Below the pieces are notes generated by a model. It was not told the DNA's origin, made no database searches, and saw nothing but the letters and a program-made list of their open reading frames with translations. 64,000 nucleotides of DNA from Fratercula arctica (lineage: Eukaryota > Chordata > Aves > Charadriiformes > Alcidae), in assembly GCA_947846985.1 (NCBI GenBank), contig CANTUZ010000004.1, positions 620,001 through 684,000 on the forward strand, given 5' to 3'. Made by a program: the position numbers and the translations under genes. Positions 1-11,550 of this stretch are shown here, one piece after another. Every line of letters starts with the position of its first letter. The stretch's first letter is position 1.

Positions 1-3000
1 ATTGCCACGTCTGATGGAAAATACGGACAGAAGTGTGCGTGCGGAGGAAGGGGGTGGCGGAGGACCGATAGCGTGAATCAAGGGCAAGGGAGGGATGAGG
101 GAGAACCTGGTGTTGTGCAGGGTTTTTTTGAGTAAGGTCATCAGCTCCACCAGTTACTTAGAACTCTAACCTCCTATTCCAGAAGGGATGACGGGAGTGT
201 GCAGTTCTGTTTTTCAGCTTTCTCATTTATGGCCACTTCCCTGAAGTTCACCGTTTCTGACACAGCATCTTACCTTTTTGGTGCTTTTCAGCTGCTTTCT
301 CGCTGAAAGGCCTAGCTAATTTATGCAGACTATCCATAGGGAAACAGCAGTGCAGGGAGTGTCAACCCCGCGCCGGAATGAGTCTGAGCTGAAGTCCTGA
401 AATCTGCTCAAGCAATATATGCTCTTCGCATGGAGGAAGCTAAGCAGAAAAACAACGTTAATGAAAGTGGCATTTTACAATTACAAGTACTGTGAAAAGA
501 TCTTTCTCCTCCCTCTGAAACAAGAAACGTAAAGTTTTGTGTGAAGTATAAAAGCACACAACCAGCCAACACCAAGGTGGTTTTCCTTAGCCTTACCCCT
601 GCCTTGCAGGCGGACGAGAAAATCTGAAGTACCATAGCTTCCACCATACCTTGGGTACAGAAAATGCAGATTAAGTTTCCTTCAGGTCCAGTGGGAAAGC
701 CAATGAAGAAACCTAAAATAAAAAGATGTTCAAGTAAATGATTATTTCTTTTCTCTTGCTTGTGAGTCCTTTCAATTGCTTCTGCACGTGAGCGCTGTAC
801 AGCGTCACAGCCACAACACTGCTGCAAACGTGCTGCTCCACTGGGTACGGGAACACACACATAGCTGAATTACAGCCCTCCGGCCTGTTCAAGGACATGG
901 TAATTACTTAAGTGAAAAAATAACGTGTGGAAGTACTGCTGAAGATTTAACAGATCATAGGAAATTTAATTCAAAACACTTTAAAGAACCCTTTAACCAT
1001 AAACAGAACACTTCTACTCTAAACTCCTGTGGTAGGTTTTGGGGTTGTGTTGCGGAGTTGTTTAATTCCTGTATGCCCTTCATTCATTGTAGTATTTTGT
1101 AAAGGAAGAAGTTTGGGGTAAAGTTAAATTTCAGCAGGAGATTGTGGAGTTTTTTTAATCTTTAAAATGATCCAGGACTTTTCTGAAATTACAGAAGCGA
1201 GATCATGAATTTCATGTATTAAAATCAGTAGGATGAGGATGGAGAGTTGAGCACTACGACCGTATGATGTAGTTTTATCTCTGCAGTCAAGACATTCAAA
1301 TGTCCGCTGCCTAGTTCTTTCCAAATATGAGGAAAAATAATCAAGATGTCAATTCCGCATGAATTAATATTTAACTTGAACTACAATTTTGTTCTTTAAC
1401 AGTAACATTAAAGAGAAAACTTTCAAGTCTCATGATTCTCTTGACTTAACATGGATCTCGTCAAGAGGCCGCTCGCAGGAGTAGGCGTTTGTGGAGCCAG
1501 GCATTTGTTTTAGTTAATTAGACAAGAGATTCTTTACAGATTTTCCAAAAGCACCCATGAAATTTGTTACTGTAACCCCCATGAAAATCAGTGAGATCTG
1601 CTCTAAAAGCGTCTCCCTTTTTGCAGACCCCTCAGCATTCCACAGGAGTAGCCTTTCCCTTTTTTTGCTGTTGTTTAAATACCTTCCACAGATGCCCAGG
1701 TTGCGGTGTACAGACGAGAGAACAGGACATGGATCCCAGTCTGAAACCCACTGCCCTCGGAGCTCCTGCTGCCCTGCATCCTACAGGGCTATCTTTAAAC
1801 ACTCACAAGATGTACGATTGTATTAACGTAAAAAGGCATGGAGGAGACCACTTAGTTGACTTCCTTTTTGGTAGCTGATAATAAGGCTTACAGCTGAACT
1901 TTGATTTTTACTGAAGTAAAGGCAAGCGAGATGGGTAAAGCCTAGAGTCCCACTGAACTAAACAGCAAAACTGCTGTTGCCTTAAACGAGACCAGAACTT
2001 GGTCCTAAACGTACTCAAAATATGTTTTCATTGGTGTGATGCTACTTGCATCTGCCCTGACTGAGAGGGTGCTTAGCTGAGCTTTTAAAATCCTCAGCAC
2101 CTCCTCCCCTGTGACCAGAGACCCGGGACGGAGGCATCACTTGCAGCTCGCACGTTCACACGCGGCTGGAGTGAGGGACATCTTCCATGCTGAACTCGCA
2201 CGGTTGCATTGAGGCTTCTCTGACAGCATGTTTCCTGAGAAGACAAAAAGCTGGAAAAGGAGAACGCGATTAGGATGGACCAAGCAGGTTCACCCCATGG
2301 GATTTCCCGCGGAAGCATCCATTCTGTGAACAGAGCCTGAAACAGCAATAAAGGCTGTTTCCCCAGGCCCCCACACTCGGCGTGTGTTACTCCACAATAA
2401 GCATCGCCACGTTCAGGACTCTCTTTTCCTGGTGGTGTTTACAGTTACATCTGCTAGAAGAGTCTGCTCTTTGTCATCAGTACAACAGTTGGAGTGACAC
2501 CCAAGAAAGCCTGAATCAGCAAAACAACCTTCAGCTCCAAGTAAGAGATGCAAGAAAAATACACCAGCCTCACGGGACATTTGGATGCACGAGTCCTTGC
2601 TGGCACCTACACACACAGGGATGATGGAGCCTATGGAGCAGCAGTTCCCAACTGTGCAGTGGGGCGGGAAGAGAAAAGCTTGGGGGAAAAATAATGATTA
2701 AGTACTGATTTTTTTTGGGGGGGTGGGGTGTCTCCTACAGCATTTTCTTTCTCTTCAGACTGAATTTATTTATTTATTTACAAAAGGCATTTACCCAGAG
2801 CCCCAGTCCTGCTTTCTGTCCGATCACAAAACCAGATCCCATTCTGCAGCAGCCTGTAAGCAGCACCAAGCTGGCTCCGTGGTACTGTTTTGTCAGAAAC
2901 ACCCCATTTGGCAGCCCCAGCCCCTTGCTCGCGCACACCATTTCTCCCTTGCTTGGCTTGGGCACCTGTCAGAAAAGCTCAGTGTTTGCTTAAGCAAGAG

Positions 3001-5942
3001 GCCCGCTCTCGTGGACTGTTGCCAGCTGTAAGCCCTTTTCCCTTCAGCTTGCACTGTACAGGGAACGCATGTTCAAGTGCATCTCCCACGGAGACAGTGG
3101 TTGTGCTTTGCCGTCAAGGGTGAGGGCGAGTAAGAGCAAATGTACGCAAAATATGTCCCCTCAGACTAGCACGGCTGGCTTGGGGTATGTGGAGAAGAAA
3201 GGAAGGCGATCTGATCGCTAGGGGGTACAAAAGACTGCAAAGCTTCAGAGAAGGATGACAGAAATCGTTGCTTTTGCCCAAACTGCGATCTTCCTAGACT
3301 AAAAACTATAAAAGTGTGGTTCTACAGCAAAAAGCTTAAGTTGTAAGAATCAGCGCCCTCGTTACTTCTGGCAATCCCACGAGTGTCTGAGATGCCTCTC
3401 GAGGCACTGAAATATGTTAACATCTGGCCACGAGCAGAAAGGGACCAGCTCAAACCTTATCTCTCTGCGCGAACACAGGCCAGCAAGATGAGCTTGGACA
3501 GACAACTTCATTGAACCTCTGCGAAAACAGGAACAGCACCTGTTGGGAAGTCAAATCCATGCGAGGCATCACATACCACAAGATGTCCAAGTATCGGGTT
3601 CTGTGCATACTAAGAATAGCGGGTGGATAACAAGCCCAGCTATTGCTTTCCCCAGGAGCATTGCCCACAACTGCTTCCGGGAAACTGTAAGGATTCTTAG
3701 ATTTTGCCATCCCCACGTGAAAAATTAGATGTTTGTCTTTTTCTTATGTGTAATTAAATTCTTGCCAGGCAAGTAGGACACAGGAGCAATCTATAAAACA
3801 ACAACCCGTGGAAAGAGGATCACTCTCTCCTGCGTAGCAGCTGGGTTTTAATTGGTTTATTGGGAAGTGAGCATAGAAACTAGAGAGAGATCAGATTTCT
3901 GATCAAGCATTCAAAATTAATGTAAATAAGACAATAATAAATATTTCATAAGAAGCATAAGCCGTGCCAAGCCCTTTTAAGGAAAAAAAAAAAGTACGCA
4001 ACTGAGCAAACAAGAAAACATTGCTACGTACTGCTCTCCTGTCTCAAATAAAGTTTCAAGGGATGCCGTTCGTTACAGTTCCTGACCTCGCAACAGATGT
4101 GTTGTCCCTTGCTTTTACTGTTCAATGTTATTTCTAGTGAGAATGACAGCTTATGAAACACGACTGATGGAAAAAACTGTTGATGACCCAGCAGGGTATT
4201 GCCGGAGAGTGTCCTGCCTAAATAGCACGGTTTGTGTCCAGCGCTCGCGCCTGGGCTCTGGCAGACGGAGACACGCACTTCTCATCAAGGGCCTCCCAGA
4301 TGTCCACACAGAAAATGGGTCTTGGGCTTAACGCTACTGGCCATCTAGTGGGAGAGAGGGAAAACTGCTAGGCTGTTTGAGGCATTTTGCCCCCTTTAAA
4401 CTCTCAACTAAAGTCCAGTTAAGAGAATCCACAGACAAAATTTTCTTGAACCCTGTCAAGTCTGAAAACATTGTTTTATCCTTTTCTAATCTAACAGCCA
4501 AACACAGTCTAAGGTGTGCGAGATACACCAGAAACTACACAACTATCACGATTAATTTAAAAAAAAATAAAATCAAGTCGTGCTTAAAATTTTCTTGTGA
4601 CTCAGGAGCGTCTGGAGAGGCTCAAGTCTGCTGAGCACTACAGGAACATCGAAATAGAGAAGGCAAGTAATGCTGGAGCAGGGGTAATTTGCCCAAGGTT
4701 GGTCCCCTCACCGATTTCCTTTTCCGAGAGGAAAACACACAAGTCCTACCTTCCCTTTGCACCTTCTCAGCCTGTCCTACAAGCTATTGACCAGAAGTTA
4801 GAGGACACACTCCAGCTTCAACAGCCTCCTTGAACTGTTACAAAACAGGACCAAACGTACTAACCGAAAATCCGTTTCCCACTCTTGTGACTTCTTGAAC
4901 ACCACAGGAGCCAGAGGAAAGGGCCAAGCTCAGCTATTACCAAATCGCTTTGGAACACTTTCCAATCCAAAGGGACTAGAAAGGAAAGCGAACGGGCACT
5001 GTTATTGCCAGTCGTGTTCCTTGGTGCTGCGCCTCACCAATGGACAAGGTCCGTGTGTCATCGAGGCCAGGGCTATATGAGAAAAATGACATTACTTGCT
5101 CGACAGCATTTGTGATGGCACCTCTGGTCTAAGCTAATTTAAACACCTCTCACAGAAACATCAGGGAATAGAGCCATAAGAAACTGTGTTTGAAAAATCA
5201 ACATTATCAGCAAACAACGGTGTCCTGGAGCTTGTACTGTTTAGTACAGAGACAAAGCCTTGTCAATATTTGTCATGTTTGCCCTGCAGTAACTGCAGTG
5301 CTCAACCGCACAGTGATGCCAATAACCAGCTGTAACAGAATTTCCAGTATTTACCTCCGTTCACTTCCAGAGTTTCTGCTCTTACCAGGCCAAGGCGATG
5401 CAAGTACCAAGTAGGTGGCCAGCTTACCGAGTAGAGAATATTCCAGGGAAGTGCCTGTGTGCAAACCGCCAATACTTATAACACTTTGCCCCAGGCTGGC
5501 ACCCAGGTGCACTGTGCTGGCACGCCATCGCCTGTGGAGAAAGGCACTGCAAAGCCTGAAGATGCTTTCCACCTTGTTGGACAGGGAAACTGAGGAAACG
5601 TGCATTAAGTAGCAGTAAAAGGAATTATGAGTCAGAAATGGAGACCGTAGCCTGAAAAGGGAACAATAAGCACAGCATCCTGTCTGTGCTACCTGCAGCC
5701 ATCACCCTCACGGCAAGTGGAATCTAGTCATTTACCCATTTGAGCTTCCTCATCTGTTGTTGAAGCTGCGAGTACGTGTTCCAAAGATGGTGATAGTTTT
5801 GGTCCAGATGACTGCAGTCACTGAAAAACCACCATTTTCTTTAGTTTTCCTTTCCAGTTCCACTGCTTATTAAGATCACAGAAAGAAAGAAAATGGAAAA
5901 AAAAAAAAAAAAATAGAATTTCAACATCAGGACCCAGCTCTC
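1..5942. other. Gene-free sequence
   Basis: No recognisable exon, RNA gene or transposon on either strand. It contains the (ATTT)4 repeat and short A runs (about 3983-3993, 4559-4567, 5897-5915). The longest frame (408-860 minus) has no known domain. The 3' end of a plus-strand upstream neighbour could lie nearby, but nothing supports it. Confidence 0.6.
2764..2780 (+). repeat. (ATTT)4 microsatellite
   Basis: Four perfect ATTT units plus one base. Confidence 0.9.
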
Positions 5943-6034
5943 ATCTATTGAGATCCCCAACATGACTTGCACGCTACGTTATTTTGAGAATCAGGGCCCA
6001 CAGCCCCACCAGTGTGTTGGGGATCTCAATAGAT
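5943..6034. repeat. Perfect 20-bp inverted repeat with 52-nt loop
   Basis: The left arm 5943-5962 (ATCTATTGAGATCCCCAACA) is the exact reverse complement of 6015-6034. Two wobble pairs could extend the stem inward. Mismatched bases lie just outside and I see no flanking target duplication. A transcript from either strand would fold into a strong hairpin. It could be a tiny palindromic (MITE-like) element, a templated inversion, or a structured RNA. Confidence 0.85.
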
Positions 6035-9000
6035 CCAAACACCCTCCTTGTCTCTCACTGTCACTAATGAGTACTTAAGCATTCCGTGCCCAACGGACCA
6101 GTGGTCCAGGCGACTACGGTGTTTGCCTTCAGCTTTTAAATCACGTGTAACTCCAGCAGAAGAAAGTACCCTGGACACTGTTCATTTCAGCACAACTCAC
6201 TACGAACATTTTGCCTAATTAAATACACTTCGTTCCCCACAGAAGAGGGGATTTCCCGATGCTAGAGGAAGCGTATCATTTCTTTTCAGTGAGACGGCCG
6301 TGCTTTTCCAAAAATGTCAAATTAATTCTTGCAGGGAAGAAGAGAGAGTGGCCTGGCAGAAAGAGCGATATTTGGCATGATTAGCTCTCCTTGCTGTCTC
6401 ACATTCGTTTTCTGCAAAAAATCTGATGTGGCAGCTTGTTTAAGACTTGTTTATTGGGAAGAGGTCATAAGCTGAGCACTGTTCAGAATAGGTCAGGCAT
6501 CTGATTAAAGGTTGAATAAACTGAAATGCTTCACATGAATCTCTGAGACAGAAGCTTGATGAGGAGAGAGAGCCTGTCTTAGAAAAATGTTGCCAACTAC
6601 CTAACATCGCAGGCAGGCAGCAGGCTGCAGGACTGCCTAAAGGAGCAGGAAGATTAAATAACTCTGCTTGTCGCCATTAACAAATACTCAGTATTATTCT
6701 TCTATACTTCGGGACTGGCTCTTGCTGGAAGAAAGCCCCTCTGTAAAAGGAACATCATAAGAAAGCATGCCAGCCTTGAAGAACTGATAGTCAAAACAGA
6801 CGGGAGAAAAAGGAACATCTTGAAACGATCTGCAAAACAAAGGAGAAGGAAAAAAAAAAAATCAGCTGCTTATCCCAGGTCTTGTACCACCCCGGTGACA
6901 AAGCAGAGAGCTGAATTCACTTCTCCCAAAACCCAGCCCAGTGACTGATCCCCCAAAGGCTTTCCTTCCATCTTCTGTGCTTTTCGCAGGGTGTGGGGAA
7001 AATGAAAAGAAATTCGGGGGCGTTGCTACGTTGTACGTTGCTGCTGTTGCTATTAGACATTCCTGTCAGCTCTGATGTGATAATTTGAGCTGTGCTTTCC
7101 AAAACTTTGGAGACTGCAGTCTGAAGTGTGGTGAAGTTAACAGGCTGTTTTTATTCATGTTGAACTGGAGCTGTAACGCGCTCCAAAGGTACACGACAAA
7201 CAGCAATACGCTTCCTTTCCCCCTCCTTTCACTTTGCACTTCTCCCTGCACCTTCATCATGAAACTATTACAGGGAGCAGCCTGAAAAGGAGAAATTTCC
7301 TGTTTCCTGTAGTGCCAGCGTAAGGCAGGTCTCCTCGTGCCCTCCCCATGTAGTCTCCCGGCCAAGACCCGCAGCGTCCCCCCAGGCAGACTCAGAGAGT
7401 TACTGGCATCGCTGAGGAAACAACCAAAATCAACTCACAGCCGGTTTGTAAACTCTGAAGTAACTGCTAGTTGGAAAAAAAACCAAACCAAAACAAAAAA
7501 AACCTTCCACATTTTATAAGAGTAAGAAAATGCTTAGGTAATAGAGTGGGGAGAGATACTATAAAACTTGAGAACTCCAAGTTTGCTGACGGGCAGGAAA
7601 CTCCACCGAAAAAGAAGAAAATGGGACTGATTTTTCGAGAATGATTTCGCGGTCAACAGCTGTAGAGAGAAGGAATGGCCAAATTCAGCAAGGGCAAGCG
7701 CTTGGTCCGTGCTGCATCTCAAACCCTGGAGCTCCGCTGCACTGCACGGGATCTCCAGGCTCTGGAGCATTCTGGGTCTCCTGGTGCCGTCCTGCCTTCA
7801 CGGGAGTGCCCTCAGCATGGTGTACTGCCTTGCAACGTCGGGAAAATTATTGAATCGGCAAAGATCTCACAGGAGCTCTGACCCTTCATTTCTTAAGGCT
7901 CTCTCATTCTTTAGAGCATTAAGTCCCTCTAACCTATAAAGTGCCAAATAAATCTCTCAAATCATCCATTCCAGGCAAGCTTTTGTTTAGAGTTCCCTGA
8001 AGCATAAGGCGCCTTCCTTCCTGAGGTAGTACAGAAGCCTCAGCTGTGCCGCAACCCGACCGCTCACCTGGCTGGAGTCTAGAACCGACCACAGGGGCTG
8101 CGCAAGTCCTTCTCCCGCCCTGCAGGGATGACTGGAATGAACCACCAAACCTTTCAGGCTCTGGTTGGTCCGTTACACCCCAGGAGCTGGGTAGATACCA
8201 TTTACGCCACTTAAAGTACAGCTGTCATGCGGTACCAGGCCTGGCTTCCAGCATGTAAAGCACTGGGAAGTACAGGGAATTTTTACCAGCTACTTAAAAT
8301 TCCTCAGGTGAGGCATTTCTCGTTAAGAAGCTAGAAAGTCATGAGAAGCCCAAGTAAGGCAATAATGATGCTTCTGACACATGGCGTATGTTTTGCCCAC
8401 AGGCTTCAATACAGCAGTTCTGGAAAAAAGCCGACAACCATCCCAGCTCCTCACCCCTTACAGTGCTAAACATAGTCTGTTTTCTGTGAGGGGAGTACAG
8501 TTCTGGCCTGAGAAGCACCCCAAACTTCTCCATTTTAGAGACAATTGGGCCTGAGCAGGTTTTTTTTGCAAAATAACAGAACAGTGTTGGCTGCAGAAAT
8601 ATAGAAGGTTCCTTTAAAAAAAAAGGCAAAAAGTGTTCTACCATAAAAGAGTGCAGAGCACCGGAAAAATGAGGACGCAGAAGAACTGCGCTTCCCCACG
8701 CCTTTTCCCTTCTGCTCTTTAGATACACTTGTAGGATTTTCTGCCTCCCCCCGTCTCCCCGGTTAGGGCATTTCTCCCTCGTACGCTCTCCCACTTCTCT
8801 GCCTCCTCATTGCAGTCTCCGGCAAAATGTCAGAGGAAGGGAAAAGTGACAAGCTTATAAGAAAATGAATATCTCATTCTGTTTGAATATTACATTAACC
8901 CCCAAGCTCCGCTGCTTCATTTGTCAGCTTTTTCAGAGCTCTCCATCTCGGCAGCACCCCTGACCTGGTTGGTCTGATTAGGAATGATCAATGTGCACAT

Positions 9001-9189
9001 TTGCGGTGGAGCTCTTTGCACGCTGCTAGACCCTCGGCCTTCAGTCACTCATGCAGATAATAACGGCACTTCGAGTCACTTGCCCATAACTCCAAGCTTC
9101 ATTAAACAGGGGGGATGTCACCGAAAGTCCCTTTAACTGTCTTTTCGCTTCTCCGCAAGGGAAAAAACTGACAGTGCTGAGAAATGGGA
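6035..9189. other. Gene-free sequence
   Basis: Ordinary unique sequence with an A-rich tract at about 7478-7503. Frames such as 8339-8794 minus show no known domain. Confidence 0.6.
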
Positions 9190-9750
9190 TTTGGGATATA
9201 AATAACATCCTGATTTGGGTATTGCACCGAACGCAGAAGCGTCCTCGCTCAGCGAGGGTGGGAGGAGAGGCAGGCTGTGCCGAGCATCGCCTGACAGGGA
9301 GTTTCACGGAAACACGCCTCAGGTCAGGAACAGCTTCAAAAGGAACGGTGTCCCCCGAACAGGGCGGGCGTTCCAGAGACACCCCTGCCAATCACCACCT
9401 CCGCTGCTGGCTGTCACACTGCTGTACCAGAGGTTTGTTTTCTGGGGACGTTACGGTGCCTGCTTGCGAGCCATGCTGCACGTTACCCGGCGCAGTCATC
9501 TTTGCTCAGAAGGACGTGTGTCTTCCGAGAGACTTGATCTACCCCTTTACTAGCAGAAATTGTTACTTGCTAAAACTGGCGACCCAAGCGGTGGCTGAGC
9601 AGAAGCTCCTGGGCGGGGAGGTAAAGCAGAGGAGCAGACCGAGCCCTGCGCCCCGGCTGGCTACTGCCCACAGCAGCCGCGCGTTTAGGAGGCTTTTCCG
9701 ATCGTAGACGTTTATCCTGCAGGCACTTATCCTGCCCTCCATCTGCACGT
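9190..9750. promoter_or_regulatory. CpG-rich block with no recognised gene (orphan CpG island candidate)
   Basis: By hand count, 9241-9720 has about 59% G+C and about 31 CpGs, an observed/expected ratio near 0.7, which passes the classic island thresholds. The flanks are ordinary. It contains a 177-codon plus-strand frame (9174-9707) with no recognisable domain. It may be an unannotated promoter, an enhancer, or a GC-rich relic. Confidence 0.5.
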
Positions 9751-10133
9751 ATCGACATGTCTTCCAGCCCTTCAGCCATCTCCCTGGTGCCACTGGTAGG
9801 AAAGACCAAGGCGCTGTTTTGCCGAGCTGCTGCTGAGGGCTGCCAGGGGCCCCTGCTGGAAAACCTCTCCGTCAGGCTTCAGCTCCGGGCCCCTCATCAC
9901 CAAAAAACATCAGCATGAGCTCTGAGAAGAACCAGAAAGACGCTGAAGCAGCTGGAGGGTTTAAGTCAGCGTGTTTTGAAGCAGGAGGGGAAACGCACAC
10001 ACACAGGCAAATGTTACCTTAAAAAGGGAAAAAGAAATCTGGCCAGGTACAGAGTACTGCAGTACTGGCTACAGGGCAAAACCTGCTTATTTTCTCTCCT
10101 CGTTCTAACGTCTAAAGCCAGAAGATGCAATCA

Positions 10134-10210
10134 AAGAGAGGTTAAGTGAACCGGTGGAAACTGCAGGGACAGAAATTAAACTCCAGCCTCTTGGATTTCA
10201 GCCCAGGGCT
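10134..10210 (-). repeat. Possible ancient MIR-like SINE remnant
   Basis: AGAGAGGTTAAGTGA followed by a cAGaAATTaAACTCCAG-type segment and CAGCCCAGGGC resembles the reverse complement of MIR-type core SINEs. It is heavily diverged and recognised by eye only. Confidence 0.3.
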
Positions 10211-11517
10211 TTCCCTGCAGTTACAGAACTGCTAGTCCATGGATGAAGGAGAATATTTTAACACATTAAAAGTGTCTGCGGGTGGCTGACCCCACCAGGA
10301 AGAGGAACAACTGAACATAACGAGTAGTCTAAATGCCTGAATAGAATACTGTGTAGCTCAAGGGTCATGCAAGCCTTTTGTAGGCTAGCACAGGGTTCCC
10401 TCTAGCCCCACCTGTGCCATTTATAATAAAGCACAGAAGATTCTCCCTCTTCCATTTCAGATGGAGATAAATAAGGGAATAAGCCCCCAGGCACCAAGAT
10501 TTTTCCCTCGATCTGAAAAAGGGGGACCTTAAGGTCCGTTTTTAAAATGTAGGCAAACTCCCAGACCGCGAGTCCAAGAAGCACCAGGACATTCACCATG
10601 AAGCCCTGAGGGAAAAGATTGTCTTGCACTGATCCACAGCTGTCCAAGGGGTTATTAGTCAGAGAACACGCTACATAAACACTTGTGAAACAGAAAGATG
10701 TGCTAAGGTAAGGACCTGTGTCATCACAGCACACACAGCCCAAGGCAGCTCTTCGGGGAACTCAGTGCCTGACCTAACACTTAGGCTAAGTAAAGTTATT
10801 ATACAGAAAAGATGATATTAACAGAGGTACGTGAGACTAGACAAGAACTGAGCTCCGTGCTCCTGAGATCCGGCCCAGGTTTGCTCCTAGCTCTTCACAG
10901 CTTTCTAGGGCTAGACTTCAACCAATCCAAATGTTTAGGCACATTTGGATTTCAATCAAAGTCCACCTTCAGCTTAAAATAAATACCACCATTGCTCTAG
11001 AATAAAGACCGTTGTCTCCACCCATAGAAAAGGTTGAACCGCTTGCCAAGATTTAGGCTGCCACATTTTTTAAAAGCTGTTTTCTTTCTCATTGCAGTTA
11101 AACTTCTTCCCATAGGAAATGCACCGTTTCCACACGCGAACAGCCTGTGCTATTTCCCATCTACCCTAAAGATGAAATTCAAGTCTGACGAAGCATCAAG
11201 GCAAGAAAGAAGATGTTTTCCCATAGGAATGAAACCCAAAACTCCCAGCAATCCAAACCCAAAACTCTGCATGCCAGCTATTTCCCCGACGGCTTGCTCC
11301 CAGAGGTTTGAACCCTCGTAACTGTCTAGGGCTACTTCTCATCTCATCCTCAAGAGCACTCAGCCCTCTGCCGAGCTGGGCAGTGCTTCCCAGCAGAGCC
11401 TCAGGACAAGTTCTGCGTCCGTTTCCTCCCCTGTGAATTTCTCCTAGTAGATCCTTCTTTGCACTGGAGCCAAGCCTTGTGCTTGTCCTGTTGAGGCACA
11501 TTCCGTGTACACAGAGA

Positions 11518-11550
11518 GGCTCCCACTGATTTCAATGGACTTCAGGGGAG
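11518..11550. repeat. Possible fragment of an ancient palindromic amniote repeat
   Basis: CTCCCACTGATTTCAATGG resembles the centre of a dispersed palindromic repeat recalled from sauropsid genomes (CTCCATTGAAGTCAATGG type). It is short and diverged. Confidence 0.3.

Noticed and set aside
408..860. 150-codon minus-strand ORF
   Set aside because: No domain or homology that I recognise and no supporting context.
9174..9707. 177-codon plus-strand ORF
   Set aside because: No recognisable domain, and it is overlapped by other long frames on both strands, as expected from the GC- and CpG-rich block.
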